Source: Cercophora sp. LCS_1 (Eukaryota > Ascomycota > Sordariomycetes > Sordariales > Lasiosphaeriaceae). Taken from it: DNA of 64,000 nucleotides. Positions within the stretch are counted from its first letter, which is position 1. Every line of letters starts with the position of its first letter. Below are positions 53,340-64,000 of this stretch, piece after piece. The notes under the pieces are model-generated. The model saw only the letters and a list, made by a program, of their open reading frames with translations. It was not told the DNA's origin and did no database searches. The stretch covers positions 186,001 to 250,000 of the forward strand of contig JAPZLL010000021.1 in the NCBI GenBank assembly GCA_036250225.1, given 5' to 3'. Position numbers and translations under genes: made by a program.

Positions 53340-55270
53340 GTGAGGGTGAGGTCGTGTTTTGAGGGAGAGTGTGCCTGTTCTTTCTCTTTTTTTTGGCTGC
53401 ATGGGGGTCCTGGCGTTTCTTTTTGCCTGCATTCCTTGCCCTGTTGGTGTCTTCTGATTTTTTGGGGGGAATTGCAGTGAAGGGTGTTGGGTTGGTGTTT
53501 GGCTGGGCTGGATACAATACCCCGGGATCAGTTTGGGTCGACGTTCTCGTGTGTATTTATATCTTAGATTCTTTTCCCCATGGTGTCAGCAAGCAATATT
53601 CCCATTCAAGTATGCGTTCCGCAAAGGCCTCCGTCCTCCCTCCGTTGCGCCCTATTCTGCTGTGGTTGGTATCGGTGATGTTCTTGGATCCGAGTGCAGG
53701 GCAAGCGGAGCGGCAGATGCCGCAGCCATCCATTCATTTTGTGCGGTGTGCTTGCGAGCGGGGGGATTTGCAGACACTGCCCCCTCAACTCAATTCGCCG
53801 GTTGTGCAGATCATCCTCACATCACTGGCACACTTGCGAGGACAAGAGCCACCCCACCCAGTTTCAAGAAAGCTTCACGGCATCAAAAGTGCGCCATTCG
53901 TTTGGCGCAGGAGGAGTCACTAGCGATAAAGCTTGATTCCGTCCGATCGTGCCTCCAATTCGATGGGGTGTGATGAGTGAGAGCCGGAGTTGAGTCAACC
54001 CAGCATTGACCTACAAGTATGACGGCAGCAGAGGACTGGGGATCCCTCGGTTCGCTTGCTCGCCCTGTTTCCCCAGGCTAAGAAAGCGGCTGGCGGGCCC
54101 GTTGCCCCTGGTCGGCGGCCTGCCCAACTTCACCCCACGCAACGTTCCCTGTGGCGCCGTTCAACCTTGCGCAGAGCCGCCATTCATTTGGGGCGAGAGG
54201 CAACCGACATATTTACTTGTATGAGGGGCGCGATGGTGGCCCAGAACAGCACTCGTCAACTTCAGGGATTGTGCGCGGGAGCATCCGTGGGAATTGTCTC
54301 AATTGCGTCGTCAAAAGGGGGAATGCAACATGCAAACTCCAAAACCCCAGCGGTCCAAAACTCAATGCCGGCTCTGGCAGATGGGAAGTATTGCTTTGAG
54401 TCACCATTCTGTTGAGCCAATGAGAAGGGCTTGATGTCGGATGCAGCTCCTTCTCGGGACGATTTTGAAGGCCTTCTTGATTGTCGCAAGGACGTGGTGG
54501 GGAAGGATGGAGTGAGAAAGCGCTCGCCGTGTTCTGCGACCATGCAGGTCGGTTTGGCGAGCCTCGTGTGCGGTACCGGGTACAGTCCGTGGGGATTATA
54601 TTGTTCAACTTGGTATAGTCTGAGCCGGGAATCCTTCCTGCCGGACGAAATAAACTTTATGCACGGGTTCCCGTCCTGCCACCCCGCGGTTCCGCGCTAG
54701 TCCCAATTCGTCTCGCCGAAATGGTGGAGGGAACAACCTTTCGCTGCGCCTTGATGGGCCTGCCTGTTCCGCACGGCTTCGACGGATGGATGAAGTGAAA
54801 TATCGGCCGTGACTCCTCGGACGTCCTCACGCTTGTTCCCTTTCCCTTTCCCTCTCATCCAGATCGCGGAAGCCCAGACGACATCACACGGAAAGCCCGT
54901 GTTTCAGCAGCCAAATTGCCACCAGCCCTGAGCTGGACCATCTCCCAGGCAGCCGCTGCAGTATAGTGTCCTCGGTCCCAGCGACGGAGACCTTGCTGCC
55001 CTGCCCCAGTGCTCAATCACACACTCACCCAACACGTTGTGTCTTCCGACGGCCTCGCCGTGAAAGCGAGCTGCGAAGCGCCAATAGCCCCAAGTCAATT
55101 CCTCGTTTTAGGGACATTGCCGAATCTGGGTAACTCTCCCTCCGCATTGCCAAGCCAGCACCGAGCTACAGCCCCCGAAAGCTCGGCCTGGCACAGTCTT
55201 GTGACCTAATTGTTCACCACCCGTCGCCCTGTCTATTTACCAACGCAACGACCTAAACGGCCCTTATTCA
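53340..55270. other. Gene-free 1.9 kb between the two half-zinc-cluster genes
   Basis: 3' flank of the first gene, scattered short frames on both strands, and the promoter of the next. No gene, repeat or relic recognised. Confidence 0.45.
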
Positions 55271-57718
55271 ATGGCCACTATGTCCGGATTCTCTGTCTTC
55301 CAGCCGGCCGTCGGCGCCGCCGTGCAGTGGCTCCCCGCTCTTGGCACCCCGGAACTCGATGAGATGATCAACGCCGTCTTGCCGGGACCCGCCTCGATCC
55401 AGGACAAGCGAGCTCACATCTCTGTCGACTTCTTCATGCATTTCCAGCAAACCGGCCTCAACAGCAAATTCTACGCTGTCCCGACTTCGTTCACCACGCC
55501 TACGGCACCCTCTCCTGCTGGCTCCGCCTTCTACGACTCCGCTTACGGATCCGGCTTCAACGCCTCTCCGGTTGTCTCCGCCGAGGAGCCCAAGACCAAG
55601 TCCAAGGCTCGTGCAACTGCCTCCAAGAAGCCAACCGCCTCGAGCTCTAGGCAATCAGCTGTCGACTTTGCAAGCCACCCCGGCATGCGAATCATGACCA
55701 AGGATGGACGAGACGTCACCAACTCTGCGTCTCGGGGGTGCAAGACCAAGGAGCAGCGTGATCACGCTCATTTGGTGAGTGATTCTGAAGCCATGGGTGC
55801 GGTTTAGACTGACGGTGGACAGATGCGCATTATCAAGGCCTGTGAAGCGTGCAAGCGGAAGAAGATCCGCTGCGACCCAAGCCACAGGAAGAGGACAGCA
55901 TCACAGGCTTCCTCTTCATCCTCTCCCCAAGCAGAGTCCAAAGCAACCAAGAGGATGCGGAAAGCAGCAGAGTCACCGCCTGTGCCATTTGGGGCCATGC
56001 CTGACTTTACCCCTGACTTCTTTGCTTCGCCCGAGGCAGCTTCGGCTTCATCTTCATTCGAGTCCTCTCCCGAGAGCGTCGACGATCTGTGGAGCCAGTT
56101 TGTGGCCTTCGAGCAGGAGCAAGAGCAGATTGTCAACAACTTCACTCTCGATGACTTCAACTTTGACAGCTACGTCGACCCACAAGCTCTGCTTACTCCA
56201 GGCTTGAGCGACTCTTCAGCTTCACCCTCACAATGGTTTACACCGTTCTCCCCGACAACGCCTGCACCTTCTGGCCCGTCACCACCGGTAATTGCCTCTG
56301 AAGCAACCTCGGACACCCTCTTCGACGGCTCGGCCCAGGATCTAACCGTCCCCTACCTCAATCCGGGTGTTCCTCATGGCACGAGCTACCAGGACTTCAA
56401 CCTCTACTCTCCCCCCGCTGACTTCTTCCTGGACGAGGAGCCTCTTCCTACACAGAAGGCGTCACGACCTAGCGGCGATCGGCAATCATCCCCGTCACCA
56501 TCCACTCTCAACGATGCCCACGTGACTCTCCAGAGGAACTCTTCCTCCGATGCCGCCACTGTGGTTGCCCCCATTGAAGAGTACTATTCCAGTCAGCGCC
56601 AATCATCATCGGGCGACGATAAACGAAGGTCACACACCATCCGTCATACCGCAGTCATAGGCATGTCCCCCTCAGTGACAGATTCTTGGTTTGCGGATCA
56701 ACCACGCGACGACGGCGGTGTCCACGATGGCGATGGATCTCCAATGCCTCAGCCCTATGGAGTACAGCCAATTGGCTCTCGACTAGATGGCACGGGCAGA
56801 AGCCAGTCTCATTCCCCATCGGCTAGCACCGACGTTCATGGCGGTTCTCAGCTGTCGGAGTATCTGCAGTCCCAGCGACCCTCGGGTATCGTCACGGCCG
56901 GCTATGCATCGCGCTCACCAACCCAGGGCCAATCATTACTGCATGGTTCATCGCCAATTGATCAACCAGTGAGCAGCCTACCGTCGTCGACTTCGTCACC
57001 GGTCACCACCAGCCAAGCCTCTTCCTCCTCCGGAAGGCCACTTTCGGTCGGTCAGCAACTACAAATGCTATCGACACGTGCGACGGCGACGCTAGCACCG
57101 ACAACGAGCTCGCCCGTGATCCGACAGTCTAGTGCCGTGATCGGCCCCACGATGGTTTCGCCCGCAGAGTCTTGTTCTGTCGCTGCTACTTCACACCTGG
57201 ATGCCCGTGCAACACTTCCAACGTACGGACAATCGGGAGTAAGTGGGATGCACATTGAGACGATGGGTGCTCAAGCACTTGTTGCGGCGTTTGCCACCGT
57301 GCTTACAACCTTGCCGACACGACGCTTCGGTGGATCGGATGCGAAGAGTGAGCCTGACCATGGCTTCACTTCGCTCTTCCGCCTTGTCGTGTTCGGTCTT
57401 GTTTCGTCACTGCTTGTCCTCGGACTGCAGACACACTTCTTGGGGCAGCAGGATGGTTTCAGCATCCTGTTTCTTGCAAGCATCTCCCTCGCCTCGAAGC
57501 TCCAACGGAGCTTGAGGCGGCCGGATTCGACACCGACGCCCTCGGGCAACTCGGTTCATCTGGCGCCCAAGCCAACGCCGATCTCCAACGGCACCATCGA
57601 CAATGTCAAGACGAAGATTCAGCCCCTGGGTTACTGGTCTGGTAGCTTCCGGTGCGCTGTGTCACAACGGCTCGAGGCATTTGTTCCCCGGCTCTCTTCC
57701 CTGAGCATCAAGCTCTAG
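55271..57718 (+). CDS. Half-zinc-cluster fungal regulator-like protein with C-terminal membrane segment
   Basis: Exons 55271-55774 and 55823-57718 (48-nt intron, phase 0) give 799 aa. The join produces GCKTKEQRDHAHL|MRIIKACEACKRKKIRCDPSHRK, where Cys175, 178 and 185 form CX2CX6C with the basic KRKKIR of Zn2Cys6 DNA-binding domains, but no second Cys triplet follows. The N-terminal 100 residues have an ordered look (AVGAAVQWLPALGTPELDEM, ISVDFFMHFQQTGLNSKFY). The middle is Ser/Pro/Thr-rich with acidic stretches such as NNFTLDDFNFDSYVDP that could activate transcription. Near 683-730 are hydrophobic segments LFRLVVFGLVSSLLVLGL and FSILFLASISLAS. It may be a membrane-tethered transcription factor. 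The conserved block around the intron appears in many Sordariomycetes, from memory. Confidence 0.75.
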
Positions 57719-58727
57719 GGTTGGAGATATGGGCGGCGGTCAAATCTGGCTGCTGATGGTGTTGTTGTCACGAGTCATGGTATGGTACTAACATGGGTTT
57801 TGGGAAGCGTGTTTGGCTTGATTATGATACCCCCGTTCGAAGTTGATGAAACATGTGGTTGTCCTCTTTCCTTTCTTGTACTCTATTCAAGGCATATTTC
57901 CCCGCTGTTACAATCAGCCTGGGACGGTGGTTTTGTTGGGGCTGTTGGCGGAGGAGGGCAACCAGCTCGGCGGCTGGAGGGACCGGATGATGCCCATCGA
58001 TATTGCTGCTCGTGTTCGATAAGAGTAGTCTTGCCCGATGGGCGATTGACAATTGAAAGGTCCCTGCAGACCGTTGAAATTTACACTGGTCCATCAATTT
58101 CGGTGATCTGTGACTAACACTGAAGCCCCGAATCGCTTGCATAATTTTGGGTTTGCGCCATAACGGGGGTGCTATCAAGGCTGTCAACGGTGGGGCCGAT
58201 GCATGTAACGGGTAGATCTTTGTGTGGTGAATTTTCTTTTTTTCGCGGCAGTGGCCGACTGCATCGTTGAACGTGATGCAGGTGCAACAGCGCGATTCAC
58301 TCTTTTTGTCTGTTGGCTGTCCGTGTTTCATTCCATGACCTCCACCAACTGATTCTACTTGACCCGCCATCCTTCCATGAGGCTCCGAGGCCAAACTTTC
58401 TATCATTTCAACCCATTGGCGGAACCGTTGCGAAGGTCACTCCTTCCCACTACCTCTTTCTGTGCAACAGGCAAGTAGCTGGTTCAGTCTGTTTGCCTGG
58501 ACTCAGACGCAGTCGCCGTCAGTTTGATACAAAAGCCGCCAGCTGGCTCCTGTCTCCTGAGGGCGTTTCTTCCGTCGTGTTTTCCTTCAGTTCGTGCGAG
58601 TCTGATTGTTGAGTTGTTTTCCTCAGGGTCACTTTCGCTGGCATTTCCATCTCGCTTGGTGGGTGACAGGCGTCGTTGCTGTGGCAGTTGTTGGGGCGTG
58701 GAAGGAAGGCAAGAGGGTCCTCGAAAA
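57719..58727. other. Intergenic 1 kb upstream of TAD2
   Basis: 3' flank of the previous gene and the TAD2 leader. The TAD2 frame is open upstream to about 58524 without an ATG. No other gene. Confidence 0.45.
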
Positions 58728-60958
58728 ATGGTGGATGCGCACAAGGAAAACATGGCAGTCACTCTTTGGAATCCCATCTCGGCCATTGGCCGCCGGGTTC
58801 TTGCCCTCTTGAGATCAATTTTTACCCTGCTCTTCAATGTCCTCAGGCGCACCTCGCAAAAGATGCTGCACCTTTTCTCTTCTACCCCCCCTTCCACTTC
58901 GCAACCCACTCCGCCCTCGTCGGCAACAAAAGGTCAACCCGAGCAAACGAAACACTCTCAACCTGGCAACACCACCGCTTCCGGTTCCCGGGGCCCCGCC
59001 GGCGATTCCAGTTTTCTCGACGGCCGCCTCGAAAGCGAAGAAGTCTCTTGCAACAACGACGACATGAACTCAGCACCTTCCTCGTCGGCTGCGGACAACC
59101 CAACGTTTGCCAAGCGGGTTGCGGTGCCAAATATTGTTCCTGCTTTGCCACGCATCCCGCTGCCACTGAAAAGAGAGAACACGCCGCCGGCCAAGTCTGC
59201 GACTGCCGCTCCCTTGTCGGCCACATCCGGCTCTTCTACTGCTTTTTCGGACGTTACGCAACTCGCCAATGGAGTAACCCGCCTACGATTGGACGCCGGG
59301 CTGGCAAAGGGAACAGCACTGCCCGCCGAAGACGTTGCAGTTCGGGCCGGCAGAGAGAGGCAAACGATTGCTACAAGGGGACCGATCAAGGATGCATCCG
59401 ATCCCTCCCGACCCGGGCTTCTTTCGGATGGATCAAACAAGGAAGTTGTGCGTTACCCTGCTGTACCAATGTCGCATGAAGTCTCCCAGTCTAGCAAGCT
59501 GAAGGAGAGGACGACCATCACCGTCGGCGAGGATACGGTGCAAATCCAGACTCACAACCTGGATGACACGCCGGAGCAGGCAGCAGAGAGGGCGCTTCAT
59601 AGTGGGTTCATGCGGGAGGCTTTGGATATGGTATGTGTCTGCGACAGCTTCTCTTCCCGTTGGCCCGCTCCCGCCCCTTGTTCCCTTAGGCTGAGGCATC
59701 TTTGTTTCTGTCACCTGGTGTTTGATGATGGGGATAAGCGCCCGCCCTCATGGCACAGAGCCCCTCATCAGAGACTGTTTCACAGACGTTGTGTTCCCAA
59801 CACGTCAAGTTGTTTGCCGCGCCCTCCCCCTGCACCCGACGGCTGGCTTGCACCAACGTTTTGTCTTTGCCCCACCCCTACCACCACAATGCCATTCTTC
59901 AATAGCGCTGACAACCTGGCGTGCAGGCACGGCTTGCGCTGAAAACCAACGAAACGCCTGTTGGCTGTGTTCTCGTTTGGGAGAACAGAGTCGTTGCGAG
60001 AGGCATGAATGCAACAAACATCAGCCGCAACGGTACCAGGCATGCCGAACTTATGGCCATTTGCGCGCTACTTTCATACTCGCCCGCCTCAGACACCGAG
60101 CCAGCGAAGAGACGCCCTACCGTCAAGACGAACGGCATGCCTCTTGGTAGCAGGACCAACCAATCCCAACCCTACGAGGAAACTAGCACATGGGGAGACG
60201 TTGACCCACGGGACGGCCACCTTTATCCCTATGGACAGAAGCTTCACCCTTCCCCGCGTGTCGATCGTTCTGTCATTTCAGAGTGCACTCTCTACGTCAC
60301 GGTGGAGCCCTGTGTCATGTGCGCCTCGCTGCTTAGACAGCTTGGGATCAAGAAAGTCTACTTTGGCGCTGTCAACGACAAGTTTGGTGGAACCGGCGGT
60401 GTCTTCCGAATTCACCAGAACTCACCATACACAATGGCCTCTGCTCCTCCGTCACCCGTGCCCCAGAACGGCAAGAGTATCGCGAGGCCACCCGTGGAGC
60501 GCCGCCCAGCTTCCGCCAATCCCATCACAGATGTTTCCTCGGGAGACGAGAAAGACGAGTGTCCGGCTGCACCTCCTGTTGGTGCGTCTCCAGCTGGCGC
60601 GTCTCCGCCAGGAGATGGAGGTAATGTTGAACGTGGTTACGAGGTTGAAGGTGGCTGGGGCCGAGATGAAGCCGTCAACCTTCTTCGTCAGTTCTATGTA
60701 CAGGAAAACGGGAGGGGTGGGTTTAACTCCTGTCACCTTTTGGAACTTGGTACGCTTACTAACATGAATGCAGCACCTGTCCCGAGGAAAAAAGAAGGCC
60801 GAGCCGCTCGCTTAGCCGCCATGATGGGCCAAACCGACGACAAGGCACAAGAGAACGGTGACAACGAGACGTCTGGCGAGAGTGCTCCCATGACACCCTC
60901 CGAAAACACCCCGCCAGCGGCAGCCGTCGACTCGGAGATTACCCTGGATCGACTTTGA
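58728..60958 (+). CDS. TAD2: tRNA-specific adenosine deaminase subunit Tad2 with long N-terminal extension
   Basis: Catalytic subunit of the Tad2-Tad3 heterodimer that converts A34 to inosine in tRNA anticodons. Exons 58728-59630, 59927-60716 and 60774-60958 give 625 aa. Intron 1 is 296 nt with a GCTGAC branch site and joins MREALDM|ARLALKTNETPVGCVL. Intron 2 (60717-60773) is 57 nt, stop-free, with TTACTAAC before the AG; removing it gives QENGR|APVPRKKEGR. Zinc and catalytic residues: His340 and Glu342 in RHAELMA, Cys430 and 433 in PCVMC. About 50-60 extra residues lie between these motifs compared with yeast, as judged from memory. The N-terminal 300 residues are disordered apart from an amphipathic stretch near GRRVLALLRSIFTLLFNVLRR, so the true start could be later. 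Confidence 0.88.
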
Positions 60959-61447
60959 TCTCGCCATTAAAACGATACGACGTACCAGAGCAGATTTATG
61001 GCCGGGATACAAAATCTTCCGGTCTTTCCTTTCTCGAATACTTGCGGCTTTATCCTAGATGCAAGCCTCTAGCTGTACGCCGCGAGTAACTCCGTTTACT
61101 TTATATCGCACCATGCAGACTTTGGTCAAAGGTCTTGGCAAGTACATGGTGGCAACCTGGAAGCACGACTACTGTTCTTCGGAAAAGTACGTTTCCCCTT
61201 TGGTTGGTTTGGAACAGCACTAACTCGGATCTCAGTTGGCATTGGCGTTAGTTTCCTCTTGCAAACGGAAGGGCTCTGGGAATATCAGCTGCATTGCATC
61301 GGTTGGAGTTGGCGGTAGCGTGTTTGCTTGTTATACCCAAGATCGGGTCTGTGATATCCAACATGTAGTTCTATACGGCCTAGAAAGAGACGGGGCAAAA
61401 GCCTCACGGCTGCTCAGCAGGGTAGCCGCCCAACGTTATCACGCAAC
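60959..61447. other. Convergent 3' flanks of TAD2 and the GFA gene
   Basis: 489 bp; no gene seen. Confidence 0.5.
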
Positions 61448-62799
61448 TCATTCCTGTGATTGCCATGTCTGCAACCCATTTTCCAGTGTATCGATGAGAG
61501 TCACCGCCCAGCCGGCCATGAAGCCGGTCCGCCCCTTTTGGACTTCCTCAGCGAACGATACACGTTCCGTCCACCAGGACAGAAAATCTGTCGCCCGGGA
61601 GCCCGTCGAGCTCTCCAAGAGCCCAACGCTGACGTCGATAATGTCGGGGCGGCGGGTATCGTGCCAGAAGACGGTGGCACCTCGTGAATGATCAGCACAG
61701 GGACAATGGCAAGCTGGGAACGCACAAGATGTTAACTTACCGCAACCAGGACAAAACTCCCTCGTACCGCCGTCAGAAGACTGATAGCTCTTCAGGATAT
61801 TCTTGGGGATGAGAGAGAAGTCCAGGGTAAAAAGATCATCCCTATCGTACAACTCGTAAAGGATGTTGGCCCGCGGGACGAATGCCCACGTCTGGATCTC
61901 GAAGCCGGACGAGAGGCGGCATGAGCGGCAGGCGCAGGCACCGGCGAGATAGCGCAAGTCAGAAGGCGGCGAAGCCAGGGTCGATGGGGAGGGATGGCGG
62001 AGCGCATCCGTAGCGGGGGGGTTGGCAGTCGGGGAGTTGGAGCGAAGCCACCTGGCGGTGTTAGTTGTTGTTTAGCAGAAAGGAAAGGACGGGAAGGGAA
62101 GGGAGTTACCATTTGACGGAAGAGGGATTGGCAATGGTGGAGTATGGCGTGGAGTGATAAGGGAGCAGGAGGTCGGGGTAGTCGGAGTTGGGGACGGTGC
62201 TGGCCTGGGAGGGGCGTGTGATGATGAAGGAGACCCGGCGACAGCGGCAGTGTGCGGAGATGGTCTCCGGTAGCTCGGGGGCGGAGGTGGAACCGCTGGG
62301 CTTGGGAAGACCGGGCTTGTCGGCGCGAGGCAGTTTGAGAAAGGGGAAGAGCCCGCGGTCCTTGATCTCCGAGCTTTTGGTGTGCCGGACGTTGGGAACC
62401 CAGGGGTGGTCAGGGGACTCAATGATGACGCCAGTTGCTACCTATCTCATCACGTTAAGGGATCATTCAGGCCGCCTGGGCAGGTCACTGGTGACGGTGT
62501 AGAAGTACCTCCCACCTCGGGTCCTCCAACACTTCCATCGAGTGGCTTGACCGGTACATGTGACAGCCGCATGTTGAACAGAAGTAGCGGAACGACGAAG
62601 GAGTTGTGGAATAATGGGATAGCCCGTCGACGACTTCGGGAGGGACGACAGGGATGTAAGAGGCGCACAACAGGCCTGTCACAGAGCTGCATCCGTTGCA
62701 GTGGCAGAGCGTGATTGACGTAGGGGGCTCCTCTGCCATCAGCTCCAGTTTCTGGAGCCCCTTTCCGCAAAAGCAAGTGACGGTGATTTCGACGGGCAT
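61448..62799 (-). CDS. Tandem GFA/CENP-V zinc-domain protein
   Basis: Exons 62799-62509, 62441-62110, 62051-61741 and 61680-61448 on the minus strand give 388 aa; introns of 58-66 nt, one with a CAACTAACAC branch site. The first GFA-like domain (about 1-110) has CFC, then CHCNGC and FCSTCGCHMY. The second (about 155-380) has SAHCRCRRVSF, ACACRSC, a pyrimidine-free core RANILYELYDRDDLFTLDF and FCPGCGATVFWHD. Each carries the CxC, CxC..C and CxxC set that binds two zincs in the glutathione-dependent formaldehyde-activating family. Both look intact, so this is an internal duplication. Family members are mostly of unknown function; the enzyme role of GFA itself is debated. No localisation signal seen. 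Confidence 0.85.
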
Positions 62800-63185
62800 G
62801 ATGGCTATCAGGAAGACCAACGTTGCCCAAGAAGCCTAAGCGGTGTCGCGAGGAGAAGGGAGGGAGGGAGGGAGGGAGGGAGGGAAGGAGGGAGGGACGG
62901 CAGTCGTCCACCTTCTCGCTGTGGCTGGTTGGAACGACAGGCCAATTGGTCGCTCAGGGCCGGACTTTTTCCGAAGCTGCACGGAAAGCACGTTTGTGTG
63001 ACCCGTCACATTTTTGAGCCAGGCTGACCAAGTTTGTTTCAGTCGGGTACTCAATCCAGACTTCGTTCAATTGTTATGCTGTACGATGGTGGGTATTAGA
63101 ACTCCGGCTACTTCCCCCCGCAAACTAAATCATCGACGGAAAAAAAAAAAAAAGATTCCCTAACTACATGAACTTGCCACATCCT
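62800..63185. other. Promoter of the tandem-GFA gene and 3' flank of azgA
   Basis: 386 bp; contains the GGGA tract listed separately and an A-rich run at about 63140-63153. Confidence 0.5.
62858..62897. repeat. (GGGA)n tract in the tandem-GFA promoter
   Basis: About ten near-perfect GGGA units, 59-98 bp before the start codon of the minus-strand GFA gene. On the transcript strand it reads CCCT, a pyrimidine tract. The plus strand could form a G-quadruplex. Confidence 0.85.
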
Positions 63186-64000
63186 TTAAGCCAACTTCTC
63201 GCCCGCCTCGTGCGATCCCTTGTCGGATCCCTTGGAGGGCTGGTCAACGACCACCTTCTCCGCTCCCGCCTCAGAAACAGCCTCGTCGCCGGAGATGGAC
63301 GTGTCATCGCGCCAAAAGTCTTTCTTGCCCTTACTCAAGCGGGTGATCCACGGGGGGAGAAAACCACCGGGGATCCTCCATGTCCACGGGTCCTTCTCAG
63401 CGTAGTTGGGGGGCACAATGCGGCCACCGGAAGCCTTGTCAATGGCCCAGACGACCGTGTTGATCAAGATGTACAGGCAGATACCGGCGATGAGGCCGTC
63501 GGCAATCGAGTAGGTGAACGGCATCAGGGCGATCGTCACGAAGGCCGGGATCGAGTCGCCCATGTACTTCCAGTTGATCTCGGTCACAGCCGCCACCATC
63601 ATGGATCCAACCAGGATGAGCACGCACCCAGTGGCCCATGGCGGAATCGAGGCGAAGATGGGCGCGAAGAAGATGGAGATGAAGAAGCAGATACCCGAAG
63701 ACATGGCCGTCAAACCCGTCTTGCCACCTTCTCCGATACCAGCACCGGACTCGACGAATGCGGTGACCGGGGGGGTGCCGAGCAGAGCGCCGATGGAAAT
63801 GCTGATCGAGTCAACCATGTAGCTGCACCACAGTCAGTTTCTCGCCTTGAAGCACGGTGTGGAGGAAGGCAACGTACGCAACACTGGAGCCCTCAAAATC
63901 TTGGGTCCTCTCATCAATGAGGCTGGCATAACGGGCCATCGAGTAGAGGGTACCGGTGCAGTCCAGGATATCAACGTAGAGGAAGGTGACGAGCGCCAGA
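63186..64000 (-). CDS. azgA: AzgA-type purine permease (N-terminal part beyond the window)
   Basis: Proton-coupled adenine/hypoxanthine/guanine transporter of the plasma membrane (AzgA group of the NCS2-like permeases). The exon entering from the right ends at 63878, a 55-nt intron (63877-63823) follows, and the last exon is 63822-63186. The join gives SSVA|YMVDSISISIGALLGTPPVTAF. Family signatures: VTFLYVDILDCTGTLYSMA, GALLGTPPVTAFVESGAGIGEGGKTGLTA and the hydrophobic spans ICFFISIFFAPIFA, GCVLILVGSMMVAAV, PFTYSIADGLIAGICLYIL. A 70-residue cytoplasmic tail rich in Lys, Glu and Ser ends HEAGEKLA. Complete members have about 580 residues, so roughly half is seen here. Confidence 0.94.

Noticed and set aside
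63168..63920. 250-codon open frame on the plus strand
   Set aside because: Antisense to the AzgA permease; His/Arg/Asp-rich shadow translation without family features.

Overview
The window is nuclear DNA of a filamentous ascomycete (Pezizomycotina, most likely Sordariomycetes; Sordariales/Chaetomiaceae would fit). The reasons are short introns (mostly 46-70 nt) with GTRNGT donors, CTRAC-like branch sites and YAG acceptors, C/G-biased third codon positions, large gaps between genes, and fungus-specific families (Ssk1, AzgA, Mte1/DUF2439, DUF6590, MARVEL, an Ayg1-like hydrolase). I see no intact transposon, no tRNA or rRNA gene, and no CRISPR array. All exon structures were assembled by hand from reading frame and splice signals. 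Layout, left to right: 1-4.6 kb holds a sugar/metabolite group: a sorbitol/xylitol dehydrogenase cut by the window edge, a divergently transcribed KduD-like SDR sharing its 582-bp promoter (which contains a perfect 13+13 bp palindrome), and an Ayg1-like alpha/beta hydrolase. 6.3-20.6 kb holds GNA1 (UDP-GlcNAc synthesis), a small disordered protein, a 1166-aa sn-1-specific diacylglycerol-lipase-like protein, an intracellular GH43 glycosidase, a Cys-rich single-pass membrane protein and a DUF6590 protein. 21-32 kb is dense: a CCDC97-like protein, a HerA/FtsK-like ATPase, the HOG-pathway response regulator SSK1 (with a GC-AG intron inside the receiver domain), mitoribosomal mS45 with a telobox promoter, and a CX5R phosphatase whose catalytic loop is split by an intron. 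32-41.4 kb is gene-poor; I recover a 52-aa RanBP2-type zinc-finger microprotein, a small two-exon gene and a MARVEL membrane protein there. 41.4-49.5 kb holds a disordered conserved protein, a BAR-SH3 adaptor and an Mte1-like genome-stability protein, the last two sharing a divergent promoter. 51-58 kb holds two consecutive same-strand proteins that each combine a lone CX2CX6C half of a Zn2Cys6 cluster with C-terminal hydrophobic segments, an architecture suggesting membrane-tethered regulators. 58.7-64 kb holds TAD2 (tRNA A34 deaminase) with a 300-residue disordered extension, a protein with two tandem GFA/CENP-V zinc domains, and the C-terminal part of an AzgA purine permease running off the right edge. 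Most genes are unrelated housekeeping or signalling loci and do not form one pathway. The best candidates for shared function are the divergent dehydrogenase pair at the left edge and the two half-zinc-cluster membrane proteins. Several introns have lengths divisible by three and no stop codon, so simple ORF calling keeps them as false coding sequence; they are marked in the entries.
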